From positions 2,790,001 through 2,854,000 of the forward strand of contig NZ_CP059901.1 of assembly GCF_014127285.1 (NCBI RefSeq): DNA of 64,000 nucleotides, given 5' to 3'. The translations under genes were made by a program, and so were the position numbers. Positions 1 through 8,756 of the stretch are shown here, in pieces (the stretch's first letter is position 1; the number at the start of each line of letters is the position of its first letter). The notes below the pieces were generated by a model. The model saw only the letters and a list, made by a program, of their open reading frames with translations. It was not told where the DNA came from and searched no databases. This DNA comes from Mumia sp. ZJ1417. GTDB lineage: Bacteria > Actinomycetota > Actinomycetes > Propionibacteriales > Nocardioidaceae.

Positions 1-183
1 CGGGATGCCGGCGAAGACGAGCAGGACGTCGAGCGTCGACATCGGGGTCCCCTCCTCCCAGCCGATCGGCACGTCAGCAGCGGCCGGTGTGGCGGCGGCG
101 ACGGCGATCAGAGGCGATGCGACGAGAGCACCGGCGACGGCGGAACGGACAGCGGTACGGCTCCGGCTCAGCATGACGGTCAT
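1..183 (-). CDS. Partial secreted or membrane protein (5' end only)
   Basis: The first 61 codons of a leftward gene are visible before the window edge. From ATG at 183 (ATG at 174 is an alternative) the product begins with an Arg-containing n-region and an Ala/Val-rich hydrophobic core. A signal-peptidase-like Ala-Ala-Ala-Asp site follows near residues 34-37. After a short polar stretch a second hydrophobic run begins around Leu-Asp-Val-Leu-Leu-Val-Phe. It is therefore exported and perhaps membrane-anchored. The gene is divergent from the amidase gene, with about 36 bp between the starts. No family can be named from so little sequence. Confidence 0.6.
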   Translation of the reverse strand, partial: MTVMLSRSRTAVRSAVAGALVASPLIAVAAATPAAADVPIGWEEGTPMSTLDVLLVFAGIP

Positions 184-219
184 TCTAACCGAGCACCTCA
201 CTCCCCTAGTCTCGGCGGT

Positions 220-1635
220 ATGCCTTCCGACCCCGACGGCGTTCTCGCGTCCGCACTCGACCTCGCTGCCGCCTACCGGCGGCGCGAGACCGACCCCGTC
301 TCCGTCGTCGACGCGCTCCTCGCACGCATCGAGGCGCTCGACGCGGAGGTCGGCGCCTTCGTCACCGTCACGGCCGACGAGGCGCGGGCGGCGGCCGCCT
401 CCGCCCGGGACGCCCTGCGTGGCCCCAGCGCCGACCTCCTCCCGCCGCTGTTCGGCATCCCCACCGCACTCAAGGACCTCACCCCCACCGCTGGCATACG
501 GACGACCTTCGGGTCGGCGGCGTTCGCCGACCTCGTCCCCGACGCCGACGGCACAGCGGCCGTGCGGGTCGCTGCCGCCGGCATGATCAGCCTCGGCAAG
601 ACCAACACCCCCGAGCTCGGCCTGCCCTGCTACACCGAGCCCGATGTCGCCCCGCCGGCGCGCACCCCGTACGACCTGACCCGAGGTGCGGGCGGTTCGT
701 CCGGGGGCGCAGCCGCCGCTGTCGCGGCCGGCTTGCTCCCGGTCGCGGTCGGGTCGGACGGCGGCGGCTCGATCCGCATCCCCGCCTCGTCCTGCGGCCT
801 CGTCGGCTTCAAGCCGACCCGTGGCCTCGTCCCTGGCACGCCTGAGGAGATCGACGTCTCGGGCCTCGCCGTCCCAGGCCCGCTCGCGACCACCGTCGCC
901 GACGCGGCGGCCCTGCTCGACGTCCTCGCACTCACCGGCGCTCGGCTCAGCGACGCCTGCGAGCGCGCACCGGGGCGCCTGCGGGTGGCACGCTTCGCCG
1001 ACCCGGTCATCGGCGACCTCCCGCCCGACCCGGAGGTCCTCGACGCGTACGAGGAGATGAGCCGCCTCCTGGTCAAGCTCGGCCACGACGTCGTGGATGT
1101 CGCTCCCCCGTTCGGTCCGGAGACCGTCGCTGCCTTCGAGACGGTGTGGTTCGTCGGGGCGGCGTCCGCGCCGGTGCCGCGCGAGCGCGAGGAGCTTCTG
1201 CGGCCGCTGACCCGCTGGGAGCGGGAGCGCGGCCGCGCGGCGAGCGGCACGGAGTACGCGGCGGCGCTGCTGGCGATGCGCCAGGCCGAGCAGCGGACCC
1301 TCGAGGCTTACGAGGCCTACGACATGGTCCTCACCCCGACGCTCGGGCAGCTCCCGGCGCCGGTCGGCTCGCTGCGCGACGACTCCGACCCTGCGGCGGA
1401 CTTCGCGGCGCAGAAGGCGTTCACCCCGTACACGTCCGTCTGGAACATCGCCGGCGCGCCCGCCGTCTCGCTCCCGACCGGCTGGAGCACCGAAGGCCTG
1501 CCGATCGGGACGATGCTGGCGGCCCATCCAGGCGCCGACGTGCTCCTGATGAGCCTTGCCGCTCAGGTTGAGGACGCCTGCTCGGCGCCGGGCGACCCGT
1601 GGAGGCGTCCGCAGACGCTGGTGGGCGCCCGCTAA
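220..1635 (+). CDS. Amidase signature family hydrolase
   Basis: A 471-residue enzyme of the amidase signature superfamily, which hydrolyses C-N bonds in amides with a Ser-cisSer-Lys triad. The triad is visible as Lys85 (in [10 protein letters not shown]), Ser160 (in the Gly/Ser-rich GGSSGG loop) and nucleophile Ser184 (in [11 protein letters not shown]). The spacings of 75 and 24 residues are the same as in classical members such as FAAH. Length is typical. The substrate cannot be deduced: no GatB or GatC gene is nearby, so a glutamyl-tRNA role is not suggested, and a catabolic amidase is more likely. There is no signal peptide. The MscS gene follows 10 bp after the stop and may be co-transcribed. 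Confidence 0.9.
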   Translation: MPSDPDGVLASALDLAAAYRRRETDPVSVVDALLARIEALDAEVGAFVTVTADEARAAAASARDALRGPSADLLPPLFGIPTALKDLTPTAGIRTTFGSAAFADLVPDADGTAAVRVAAAGMISLGKTNTPELGLPCYTEPDVAPPARTPYDLTRGAGGSSGGAAAAVAAGLLPVAVGSDGGGSIRIPASSCGLVGFKPTRGLVPGTPEEIDVSGLAVPGPLATTVADAAALLDVLALTGARLSDACERAPGRLRVARFADPVIGDLPPDPEVLDAYEEMSRLLVKLGHDVVDVAPPFGPETVAAFETVWFVGAASAPVPREREELLRPLTRWERERGRAASGTEYAAALLAMRQAEQRTLEAYEAYDMVLTPTLGQLPAPVGSLRDDSDPAADFAAQKAFTPYTSVWNIAGAPAVSLPTGWSTEGLPIGTMLAAHPGADVLLMSLAAQVEDACSAPGDPWRRPQTLVGAR

Positions 1636-1645
1636 CGTCTTGGGC

Positions 1646-2752
1646 ATGTCCGCTGCCGCCCTCGCCTCCGACAACGAGCTGGTTCCCGAGCTGGTCCCTG
1701 AGGGCCTCCTCAGCCAGAACTGCTGGCAGGACCCCGACCACCAGGTGTGCAGCCTGGTCCATCGGTGGACCGACAACGACACCCTCGCCGAGCTCGCCGA
1801 CCTGCTGCTCGCCAAGCCGATGGCGATCCTGCTGCTGATCCTCGGCGGGGTCGCGGCGCGCTGGCTGATCAACCGCGTGATCGATCGCGTCACCCGCTCG
1901 GCGGCCGCGGGCACCGTGCCCGGCGCACGTGCCGCGGAGGCGGTCACCCCCCTGCTGCACGAGCGCCGCGAGCAGCGCGCCAAGAGCATGGGCTCGCTGC
2001 TCAAGAACATCGCGACGATCGTGATCTTCACCGTCGTCACGTTCATGGTGATCGCGACGCTCGGCTACAACATCGCGCCGCTGCTGGCGTCCGCCGGCAT
2101 CCTCGGTGTCGCCCTCGGTTTCGGCGCGCAGAGCCTCGTCAAGGATTTCATCTCGGGCATCTTCATGATCCTCGAGGACCAGTACGGCGTCGGCGACGTC
2201 GTCGACCTCGGCGACGCGGTCGGCACCGTCGAGGCGGTGAGCATGCGTGTGACGCGGCTGCGCGACGTCAACGGCACGGTCTGGTACGTCCGCAACGGCG
2301 AGATCCTGCGGGTCGGCAACCAGTCCCAGAACTGGGCGCGGACCGTGCTCGACATCCCGGTCGGGTACGACGTGGACCTCAGGCGGGTCCGCGAGGTCCT
2401 GCATGAGGTCGCGCACGCGCTGTGGCAGGACCCCGAGTGGAGCGGCGCGATCCTCGAGGAGCCGGAGGTCTGGGGCGTCGAGCGCTGGACCGCCGAGGGT
2501 GTCGTCGTCCGCGTCGTGCTCAAGACGGCGCCGCTCAAGCAGTGGGAGGTCGCACGCGAGATGCGCGAGCTCATCAAGGACCGCTTCGACACGCTGCACA
2601 TCGACATCCCGTACGCCCACGCCGCCGCGTACGGCGCTCCCCCGCAGGTCGCGCCGGAGCCCGAGGAGGACCCGGAGGGCGATGCGCCGGAGGACGACGG
2701 CGGTCCTGCGGCCCAGCCGGAGGACGAGCCCGAGCGCGGGCGACGCCGGTAG
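1646..2752 (+). CDS. MscS-family small-conductance mechanosensitive channel
   Basis: The start was set at ATG 1646, just after the amidase stop, because an in-frame extension upstream lies inside the amidase gene and is Arg-rich. The 368-residue product has a hydrophobic helix near residues 55-75. A second follows near 115-140 and then the Gly/Ala-rich pore helix typical of MscS TM3 (ASAGILGVALGFGAQ). After that comes the conserved beta-domain start (DFISGIFMILEDQYGVGDVV). Members release osmolytes during hypo-osmotic shock from the cytoplasmic membrane. The C-terminal 40 residues are a Pro/Glu/Asp-rich charged tail, probably disordered. Confidence 0.92.
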   Translation: MSAAALASDNELVPELVPEGLLSQNCWQDPDHQVCSLVHRWTDNDTLAELADLLLAKPMAILLLILGGVAARWLINRVIDRVTRSAAAGTVPGARAAEAVTPLLHERREQRAKSMGSLLKNIATIVIFTVVTFMVIATLGYNIAPLLASAGILGVALGFGAQSLVKDFISGIFMILEDQYGVGDVVDLGDAVGTVEAVSMRVTRLRDVNGTVWYVRNGEILRVGNQSQNWARTVLDIPVGYDVDLRRVREVLHEVAHALWQDPEWSGAILEEPEVWGVERWTAEGVVVRVVLKTAPLKQWEVAREMRELIKDRFDTLHIDIPYAHAAAYGAPPQVAPEPEEDPEGDAPEDDGGPAAQPEDEPERGRRR

Positions 2753-2755
2753 GCG

Positions 2756-3163
2756 CTAGCCGAGGTCCTCGGGCGTGTTGATCATGAACTGCGCCGCGTG
2801 GGTCACGTACGCCCAGAACTCGCGGTCGTGCTCGGGCGACAGGGCCACGCGGTCGAGCGCCGCGCGGAAGTGCCGCAGCCAGTGCTCGGACGCCGTCGGG
2901 GTGACGGCGAACGGCGCGTGCCGCATGCGCAGACGCGGGTGGCCGCGACGCTCGGAGTAGGTCGTCGGCCCGCCCCAGTACTGGACGAGGAACAGCGTGA
3001 ACCGCTCCTCAGCCGGGCCGAGGTCCTCCTCCGGATACATCGGCCGGAGCACCGGGTCCTCGGCGACCCCTTCGTAGAAGGCCGCGACGATCGATGCGAT
3101 CGTGTCGTACCCGCCGATCGCGTCGTAGAAGGTCTGCTGCGGCTCCGCCTGGTCCTGACTCAC
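2756..3163 (-). CDS. glbO: Group II truncated haemoglobin (GlbO type)
   Basis: A 135-residue 2-on-2 globin. The N-terminal FYDAIGGYDTI and following FYEGVAEDPVLRPMYP are the hallmark A/B-helix and E-helix entry of trHbO proteins. The proximal His is in RMRHAPF, and the conserved G8 Trp is in SEHWLRHF. Family members bind O2 and other diatomic ligands and are linked to respiration and oxidative or nitrosative protection in actinobacteria. The gene ends 3 bp from the converging MscS gene and lies 21 bp downstream of the thioesterase gene on the same strand, a pairing that may reflect one transcript. Confidence 0.93.
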   Translation of the reverse strand: MSQDQAEPQQTFYDAIGGYDTIASIVAAFYEGVAEDPVLRPMYPEEDLGPAEERFTLFLVQYWGGPTTYSERRGHPRLRMRHAPFAVTPTASEHWLRHFRAALDRVALSPEHDREFWAYVTHAAQFMINTPEDLG

Positions 3164-3184
3164 GCGTCCATTCTCCCGGTCGGC

Positions 3185-3934
3185 TCAACCGGCGACGACG
3201 TGAGGCTCCAGATGAGCGCGTTCGTGAGCGGTGAGCGGGCGGGACCGCTGAGTCTGCGGGTCGAACCCGACCATCACGTTGTGTCCGCTCGCCACGACGA
3301 CCGGCTCGCTGCCACCGTCCGGCGCCTCGTCGACGAGCTCGGTGAGGATCACGAACGACGAGGTCCCGAGACGGCCGATGCCGGCGTACACCGCGCACGA
3401 GGACCGCCGTCCGAAGGGGCGGAGGAAGGTGGTCTCACTGCGCCCGACCACCCAGGGCTCGTCGCGGGCCCCGATGGCGTCGGCGTACGCGACCCGGGCC
3501 TCCTGGAGGAGCTCGAGCGTCGCGACCTCGTCGACGTACCCGTCGCTGCCGAGGTCGCGCGCCCGTACGGTCACAGGAAGGCGGCCCGTGAGCGACGGAT
3601 CGGGGCGCACGAGCGGCACTGCGCCGTCGGGTACGAGCGTCGTCCTCCCCCGCGCATAGACGGTGCGGCCGCCGTCCTCGTGACGGTCGGCGATCTCCTG
3701 CACCAGCACGCCGTCGGCGTTCATCGTCGTCTCCACGAGCGCAGGCTCGGGCCGGAAGACGAGCGGAGCGCGGTAGTCGATCTCGAGTGCCAGGACGCGT
3801 GCCGGACGCGCACCCTCGGCCTCGGCGGCCGCGAGGCGGGCTTCACGCAGGTAGTCGGCGTACGTGACGTTGTTGACGTGCCCGAACGCGTCCATGTCGG
3901 CCCAGCGGAGGTCGCAGGCAAAGAGGTGTCGCAC
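3185..3934 (-). CDS. Acyl-CoA thioesterase, double hotdog
   Basis: The start was set at GTG 3934, which gives VRHLFACDLRWADMD; the region further upstream is not coding-like. The 249-residue protein carries two hotdog domains. The first begins at RWADMDAFGHVNN, the classic 4-hydroxybenzoyl-CoA thioesterase/YbgC signature with its catalytic Asp. The second begins near DLGSDGYVDEVATLELLQEAR, where the signature is relaxed. Such enzymes hydrolyse acyl-CoA to free acid and CoA in the cytosol. It is divergent from the fatty-acid SDR operon, and the palindrome at 4016-4033 lies between the two, so it may share that regulation. Confidence 0.85.
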   Translation of the reverse strand: MRHLFACDLRWADMDAFGHVNNVTYADYLREARLAAAEAEGARPARVLALEIDYRAPLVFRPEPALVETTMNADGVLVQEIADRHEDGGRTVYARGRTTLVPDGAVPLVRPDPSLTGRLPVTVRARDLGSDGYVDEVATLELLQEARVAYADAIGARDEPWVVGRSETTFLRPFGRRSSCAVYAGIGRLGTSSFVILTELVDEAPDGGSEPVVVASGHNVMVGFDPQTQRSRPLTAHERAHLEPHVVAG

Positions 3935-4015
3935 GCATCGATCGTGGCAGAGATGGCGAGGGCGCTCGCGCACCCGGCTCCCCTGTGTCCTTGCTCACGA
4001 CGAATGCGGTACGTT

Positions 4016-4033
4016 GCTAAGCGATCGCTTAGC
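4016..4033. promoter_or_regulatory. 18-bp perfect palindrome, probable TetR operator
   Basis: GCTAAGCGATCGCTTAGC is an exact 18-bp palindrome about 40 bp upstream of the SDR start at 4074. The same core, CTAAGCG-NN-CGCTTAG, recurs at 11247-11262 next to a TetR gene. The shape and length fit a TetR-family dimer site. It probably controls the 4074-7099 operon, and perhaps also the divergent thioesterase gene. Confidence 0.75.
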
Positions 4034-4073
4034 CCGTGGTCGTGAGCACCAGCAGAAGCAACGAGGAGTACGT

Positions 4074-4829
4074 GTGAGCCAGCAGCGAACTGCCATTGTC
4101 ACTGGCGCGGCCCGCGGGATCGGTGCCGCCGTCGCCAAGCGACTCGCCGCCGACGGGCACGCCGTCGCGGTGATCGACCTCGACGAGGCCTCCTGCGCCG
4201 CGACCGTCGACGCGATCACCGCAGCCGGGGGCAAGGCCCTCGCGGTCGGTGCAGACGTGTCGGACGAGCAGGCGGTCGCCGGCGCCTTCGAGCGCATCGT
4301 CGCCGAGCTCGGTGGCCCGACGATCCTCGTCAACAACGCGGGCATCATCCGCGACAACATGCTGTTCAAGATGTCGGTCTCCGACTGGGACTCGGTCATG
4401 AACGTGCACCTGCGTGGCGCCTTTCTCATGGCCCGCGCCGCCCAGCAGTTCATGGTCGAGGCCAAGTTCGGACGCATCGTCAACCTCTCGTCGACCTCGG
4501 CGCTGGGCAACCGCGGGCAGGCCAACTACTCGGCCGCCAAGGCGGGCATGCAGGGCTTCACCAAGACCCTCGCCATCGAGCTCGGCAAGTTCGGCGTCAC
4601 CGCCAACGCGATCGCCCCAGGATTCATCGAGACCGAGATGACCGCCGAGACGGCCGCGCGCCTGGGCGTCGATTACGAGGACTTCAAGAAGTTCAGCGCC
4701 CAGCAGATCCCGGTCGCCCGCGTCGGACAGCCCGAGGACATCGCGGCGACGGCGTCGTTCCTCACCAGCGAGGAGTCCGGTTTCGTGTCCGGCCAGGTCA
4801 TCTACGTCGCCGGCGGACCGAGGGACTGA
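4074..4829 (+). CDS. SDR-family 3-oxoacyl reductase (FabG-like)
   Basis: The start is GTG 4074, with Shine-Dalgarno GAGGAG about 5 nt upstream. The 251-residue protein has the Rossmann motif TGAARGIG near residues 9-16. It also has NNAG, catalytic Ser in NLSSTSAL and the YSAAK active site, followed by the FabG-like PGFIETEMT segment. It should reduce or oxidise a 3-oxo/3-hydroxyacyl substrate with NAD(P). It is the first gene of a three-gene operon with a phosphotransferase (2-bp gap) and an acyl-CoA dehydrogenase, so the substrate is probably an acyl-CoA in catabolism and not an ACP intermediate. A palindromic operator lies upstream. Confidence 0.9.
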   Translation: MSQQRTAIVTGAARGIGAAVAKRLAADGHAVAVIDLDEASCAATVDAITAAGGKALAVGADVSDEQAVAGAFERIVAELGGPTILVNNAGIIRDNMLFKMSVSDWDSVMNVHLRGAFLMARAAQQFMVEAKFGRIVNLSSTSALGNRGQANYSAAKAGMQGFTKTLAIELGKFGVTANAIAPGFIETEMTAETAARLGVDYEDFKKFSAQQIPVARVGQPEDIAATASFLTSEESGFVSGQVIYVAGGPRD

Positions 4830-4831
4830 CC

Positions 4832-5860
4832 ATGGCCGACCTCCCTGGTCTGGACCTCGACCGGCTGGGCACCTACCTCGACAAGGAGGCGCCCGGCCTC
4901 GTCGCGGGCGCGCTCACCGGGGAGGTCATCCCCGGCGGCCGCTCGAACCTCACATACGACGTGACCGACGGCACGACGCACCTCATCGTCCGCCGCCCGC
5001 CGCTCGGCCACGTCCTTGCGACCGCCCACGACATGGCGCGCGAGCACACCGTCATCGAGGCGCTCGCGCCGACCGACGTACCGGTCCCCGAGGTCTTCGC
5101 GCTGTGCCAGGACACCGAGGTCATCGGCGCGCCGTTCTACGTGATGGGCAAGGCCGAGGGTCGTGCGATGCGACGTGCCGCCGAGCTCGAGGAGCTCGGC
5201 GCGGAGCGGACCGCCACCATCGCCGGTCGCCTCATCGACACCCTCGCCGACCTGCACGCCGTCGACCCGGCGTCGGTCGGGCTCAGCGACTTCGGACGCG
5301 CCGAGGGCTACCTCGAGCGCCAGGTCCGGCGCTGGACCAAGCAGGCCGAGGCGTCCAAGAGCCGCGAGCTCGCCGGGTACGACGCGCTGCACGACTACCT
5401 CGCCGCCCACGTCCCCTCGCACTCCGACGCGGCGATCGTGCATGGCGACTTCCGGCTCGACAACGCCCTCGTGGACACGACGCCGTCCGGCGGCGACCGC
5501 ATCACGGCCGTCCTCGACTGGGAGATGGCGACGCTCGGCGACCCGCTGTCGGACATCGCGCTGTCGATCGTCTATCAGGAGATGGGACGCACCCCCGGTG
5601 CGAGCGCTGTCTCGGACGCCACCCGCGCGTCGGGCTACCCGTCGGTCGACGAGGTGCTCGAGCGCTACTCGACCCGCAGCGGACGCGACGTCTCCTCGAT
5701 GGGTTTCCACCTCGCGCTCGGGTTCTACAAGCTCGCGATCATCACCGAGGGCATCCACTACCGCTACACCCAGGGACAGACCGTGGGTGAGGGCTTCGAC
5801 CGGATCGGCGACGTCACCGAGCCGCTGATCGCCCTCGGTCTCGACGCCGCGCACCGCTGA
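4832..5860 (+). CDS. APH-fold phosphotransferase, ACAD10/11 N-domain type
   Basis: A 342-residue aminoglycoside-phosphotransferase-fold kinase. Visible are the Gly/Ser-rich N-lobe (PGGRSNLTYDV), the catalytic HGDFRLDN loop and the metal-binding D-W-E segment in AVLDWEMATLGDPLSD. This subfamily pairs with acyl-CoA dehydrogenases. In animals the same domain is fused to the dehydrogenase in ACAD10/ACAD11 and phosphorylates 4-hydroxyacyl-CoAs before elimination. Here the two activities are encoded by adjacent genes. It starts 2 bp after the SDR stop and is followed 30 bp later by the dehydrogenase, which makes the same chemistry plausible. Antibiotic resistance is unlikely. Confidence 0.85.
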   Translation: MADLPGLDLDRLGTYLDKEAPGLVAGALTGEVIPGGRSNLTYDVTDGTTHLIVRRPPLGHVLATAHDMAREHTVIEALAPTDVPVPEVFALCQDTEVIGAPFYVMGKAEGRAMRRAAELEELGAERTATIAGRLIDTLADLHAVDPASVGLSDFGRAEGYLERQVRRWTKQAEASKSRELAGYDALHDYLAAHVPSHSDAAIVHGDFRLDNALVDTTPSGGDRITAVLDWEMATLGDPLSDIALSIVYQEMGRTPGASAVSDATRASGYPSVDEVLERYSTRSGRDVSSMGFHLALGFYKLAIITEGIHYRYTQGQTVGEGFDRIGDVTEPLIALGLDAAHR

Positions 5861-5890
5861 TCCTCCCTCCCCCCGCCAGAAGGAGCACCG

Positions 5891-7099
5891 ATGGACTTCG
5901 CACTCGACGCCCGTACGGAGGAGCTGCGCGCCACGCTCCTCGCGTTCATGGACGAGCACGTCTATCCCGCCGAGGAGGCCTTTCACGCCGACATCGACGC
6001 GAACCCGGAACGCTGGGGTCCGCCGCCGATGATCGAGGGCCTCAAGGAGGAGGCGAAGCGGCAGGGGCTGTGGAACCTCTTCCTTCCTGGCAAGGAGGGT
6101 GCAGGCCTCACCAACCTCCAGTACGCCCCGCTGGCCGAGATCACCGGACGCAGCGGCGCGATCGCCCCCGTCGCGCTCAACTGCGCCGCACCCGACACGG
6201 GCAACATGGAGGTGCTGCACGACTTCGGCACCGAAGAGCATAAGAAGCAGTGGCTCGAGCCGCTGCTCACCGGCGAGATCCGGTCGTCGTTCGCGATGAC
6301 CGAGCCCGACGTCGCCTCGTCGGACGCGACCAACATCGCCACGTCGATCGTGCGCGACGGCGACGACTACGTGATCAACGGGCGCAAGTGGTGGATCACC
6401 GGCGCGATGAACCCCGCCGCCAAGATCTTCATCGTCATGGGCAAGACCGACCCGACGGCAGCACGGCACCGCCAGCAGTCGCAGATCCTCGTCCCGCGTG
6501 ACACCCCGGGTGTGAACGTCAAGCGCGGCATGCACGTGCTCGGCTACGACGACCGCGACCACGGAGGCCACGCCGAGATCGAGTTCACCGACGTCCGCGT
6601 GCCCGCATCGAACCTCATCGCCGGCGAGGGCGACGGGTTCGCGATCGCGCAAGCGCGTCTCGGCCCGGGCCGCATCCACCACTGCATGCGCTCGATCGGC
6701 ATCGCCGAGCGTGCGATCGAGCTCATGTGCAAGCGCGTCAACGAGCGCGTCGCATTCGGCAAGCCGCTGGCCGAACAGGGCGTCATCCGCGACTGGATCG
6801 CGGAGTCGCGGGTCAAGGTTGAGCAGCTGCGCCTGCTGACCCTCAAGACGGCCTGGCTGATGGATACCGTCGGCAACAAGGGTGCGCACTCGGAGATCCA
6901 GGCGATCAAGATCGCGACCCCCCGTACGGTCGAGTGGATTCTCGACAAGGCGATCCAGGCCCACGGTGCGGGTGGCCTCTCGCAGGACTTCCCGCTCGCC
7001 GCGTCGTTCGCGGGCGTCCGTACGCTCCGCTTCGCCGACGGCCCAGACGAGGTCCATAAGAACTCCCTCGCCAAGGCCGAGCTGCGCAAGCACCTCTGA
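5891..7099 (+). CDS. Acyl-CoA dehydrogenase, ACAD10/11-like partner
   Basis: A 402-residue flavoprotein with a good ribosome site (GAAGGAG). Typical elements are the central-domain [15 protein letters not shown] and WWITGA motifs, the RIHHCMR helix and the terminal [22 protein letters not shown]. The early residues (MDEHVYPAE) resemble the ACAD11 class and not the medium-chain class. Together with the upstream phosphotransferase it probably converts 4-hydroxyacyl-CoA to an enoyl-CoA. It is the last gene of the operon, and a long hairpin at 7116-7182 follows. Confidence 0.9.
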   Translation: MDFALDARTEELRATLLAFMDEHVYPAEEAFHADIDANPERWGPPPMIEGLKEEAKRQGLWNLFLPGKEGAGLTNLQYAPLAEITGRSGAIAPVALNCAAPDTGNMEVLHDFGTEEHKKQWLEPLLTGEIRSSFAMTEPDVASSDATNIATSIVRDGDDYVINGRKWWITGAMNPAAKIFIVMGKTDPTAARHRQQSQILVPRDTPGVNVKRGMHVLGYDDRDHGGHAEIEFTDVRVPASNLIAGEGDGFAIAQARLGPGRIHHCMRSIGIAERAIELMCKRVNERVAFGKPLAEQGVIRDWIAESRVKVEQLRLLTLKTAWLMDTVGNKGAHSEIQAIKIATPRTVEWILDKAIQAHGAGGLSQDFPLAASFAGVRTLRFADGPDEVHKNSLAKAELRKHL

Positions 7100-7115
7100 C
7101 GCTTCCCCCAACGAC

Positions 7116-7182
7116 GCCGGGTCGCTCTTTGGCGACCTCGGGTCGCTGAAAGTGACCCGGAGCTGCCAAAGAGCGACCCGGC
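7116..7182. terminator. Long nested inverted repeat between convergent operons
   Basis: The arms GCCGGGTCGCTCTTTGGC (7116-7133) and GCCAAAGAGCGACCCGGC (7165-7182) are perfectly complementary over 18 bp. The 31-nt interior holds a second, imperfect pair built on the same GGGTCGCT/AGTGACCC word, and one more AAGTGACCCGG follows at 7192-7202. The position between the 3' ends of two convergent operons suggests a bidirectional terminator, but the nested repetition is unusual. Confidence 0.6.
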
Positions 7183-7204
7183 ATTGCTAGGAAGTGACCC
7201 GGCG

Positions 7205-7987
7205 TCAGAAGTCGGCGCGGAGGTCCTCGATGCGCCGCTGGAGCCGGTTCATGCCGCCGAGCCACCGGTCCGGGTCGGCAGCCTTCGCACGGGCGTAGTC
7301 GGCCACCTCCGGGTGCGGCAGGATCAGGAACCGATCGTCCTGCAGCGCGTCGTACACGACCTCGGCCGCTTGCTCCGGCGTGATCGCCGCGTCCTTGAGC
7401 GTGACGTCGCCGGCCGGGCCGGTGTCGTCGAGCATCGCCGTACGGACGCCCTGGGGGCAGAGCGCCTGCACGACGACGCCGCGGTGCCGGTACGTGGCCG
7501 ACAGCCACTCGGCGTGAGCGACGGCGGCGTGCTTGGACAGCGTGTATGGGGCCGAGCCGAGCATCATCAGCAGCCCTGCCGCCGAGGCGGTCGCGACGAA
7601 CCGCCCCTCCCCTCGCTCGAGCCACTCGGGCAACAGCGCCCGCGCCGCCCGGACGTGGGCCATCACGTTGACCTGCCACGACGCCTCGAAGTCGGCGTCC
7701 GACGCCGTCTCCGCGTCGCCGCGCGCGATGCCCGCGTTGGCGAAGTACACGTCGATCGCCCCGAGGTGGGCCCGCGCGGCGTCCACCAGGGCGCGGACGC
7801 CCTCCTCGGTGGCGGCGTCACCGGGGACGGCCAGACCGCCGACCTCGTTGGCGACCTGCGCGGCCGCCTCCGGGTCGAGGTCGTTGACGACGACACGCGC
7901 ACCGGCTGCGTTCAGCCGGTGCGCGATCGCACGTCCGATCCCGTTGCCTCCGCCGGTGACGACGACGCCCGCGCGATCGGGGAGCAC
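7205..7987 (-). CDS. SDR-family oxidoreductase
   Basis: Starts at GTG 7987, one base after the stop of the upstream SDR gene. The 260 residues include TGGGNGIGRAIA (cofactor loop), the N-N-D motif after strand beta2 (which favours NAD), Ser in the active-site strand and catalytic YTLSK near residue 150. It is the last gene of the four-gene acyl-CoA operon 11204 to 7205. It probably oxidises a hydroxyacyl or alcohol intermediate of the pathway; the exact substrate cannot be read. Confidence 0.87.
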   Translation of the reverse strand: MLPDRAGVVVTGGGNGIGRAIAHRLNAAGARVVVNDLDPEAAAQVANEVGGLAVPGDAATEEGVRALVDAARAHLGAIDVYFANAGIARGDAETASDADFEASWQVNVMAHVRAARALLPEWLERGEGRFVATASAAGLLMMLGSAPYTLSKHAAVAHAEWLSATYRHRGVVVQALCPQGVRTAMLDDTGPAGDVTLKDAAITPEQAAEVVYDALQDDRFLILPHPEVADYARAKAADPDRWLGGMNRLQRRIEDLRADF

Positions 7988-7988
7988 G

Positions 7989-8756
7989 TCAGACTCCGCC
8001 GGTGAGCGTGAGCCCGCCGTCGACGACGATGTTCTGGCCGGTGAGCCAGCCGGAGTCGTCCGACAGCAGGAACGCGACCACGGAGGCGATGTCGTCGGGG
8101 ACGCCGAGACGCTTCATCGGGTACGCCGACGCGACCTCTTCCTCGCGCCCCTCGTACAGCGCCGTGGCGAACTTCGTCTTGACCACCGCCGGTGCGACGG
8201 CGTTGACTCGCACCGACGGGCCGAGCTCGACCGCGAGCTCCTCGGTGACGTGGATGAGCATCGCCTTGCTGGCCCCGTAGAACCCGATGCCGGGCGCGGG
8301 CTTGATGCCGGCCACCGACGCGAGGTTGACGACGGTGCCGCCGTGCTCGTCCATCCAGGTGTGGAACACCTTCTGGGTCCACGCGAGCGCGCTGAGGACG
8401 TTGACGGCGAAGATCTTGTGCGCCGCCGCGAGGTCGATGTCGATCATCCGGCCGTACACAGGGTTGATCCCCGTGTTGTTGACCAGGTGGTCGACGGACC
8501 CGAACGCCTCGACCGTCCGTGCGACCGCCTCGTCCTGGTGGTCAGGGTCGTCGCCCTTGCCCGCGACGCCGATCGCGACCTCCGGGCCGCCGAGGTGGAC
8601 CACGGCCTCCTGGAGCGCCTCGTCGTTGCGGGCCGTGATGCAGACGCGGGCCCCTTCGTCGACGAGGCGCTGGGCGATGCCGAGGCCGATGCCGCGGCTC
8701 GCGCCGGTGATGATCGCGGTGCGGCCCTCGAACCGCTTCGCGCCGCCGCCGGTCAC
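7989..8756 (-). CDS. SDR-family oxidoreductase (FabG-like)
   Basis: The start was placed at GTG 8756, which overlaps the thiolase stop (GTGA) and gives 255 residues; extensions further upstream lie within the thiolase gene. Features are TGASRGIGLGIA, NNTGIN, catalytic Ser in NLASVAG, and YGASK. The Thr-Gly-Ala-Ser-Arg loop is of the FabG kind. Translational coupling with thiolase suggests it supplies 3-ketoacyl-CoA for thiolysis, acting as the 3-hydroxyacyl-CoA dehydrogenase step of beta-oxidation. No hydratase/HAD multienzyme gene is present in the window. Confidence 0.88.
   Translation of the reverse strand: MTGGGAKRFEGRTAIITGASRGIGLGIAQRLVDEGARVCITARNDEALQEAVVHLGGPEVAIGVAGKGDDPDHQDEAVARTVEAFGSVDHLVNNTGINPVYGRMIDIDLAAAHKIFAVNVLSALAWTQKVFHTWMDEHGGTVVNLASVAGIKPAPGIGFYGASKAMLIHVTEELAVELGPSVRVNAVAPAVVKTKFATALYEGREEEVASAYPMKRLGVPDDIASVVAFLLSDDSGWLTGQNIVVDGGLTLTGGV

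Noticed and set aside
4832-5860. Aminoglycoside resistance gene
   Set aside because: The APH fold is real, but the operon with an acyl-CoA dehydrogenase and an SDR points to acyl-CoA chemistry.
4802-7111. Very long open frame (769 codons) antisense to the phosphotransferase and dehydrogenase genes
   Set aside because: It is the usual high-G+C antisense shadow: low-complexity Arg/Asp/Glu/Val composition, no motifs, and full overlap with two well-supported genes.
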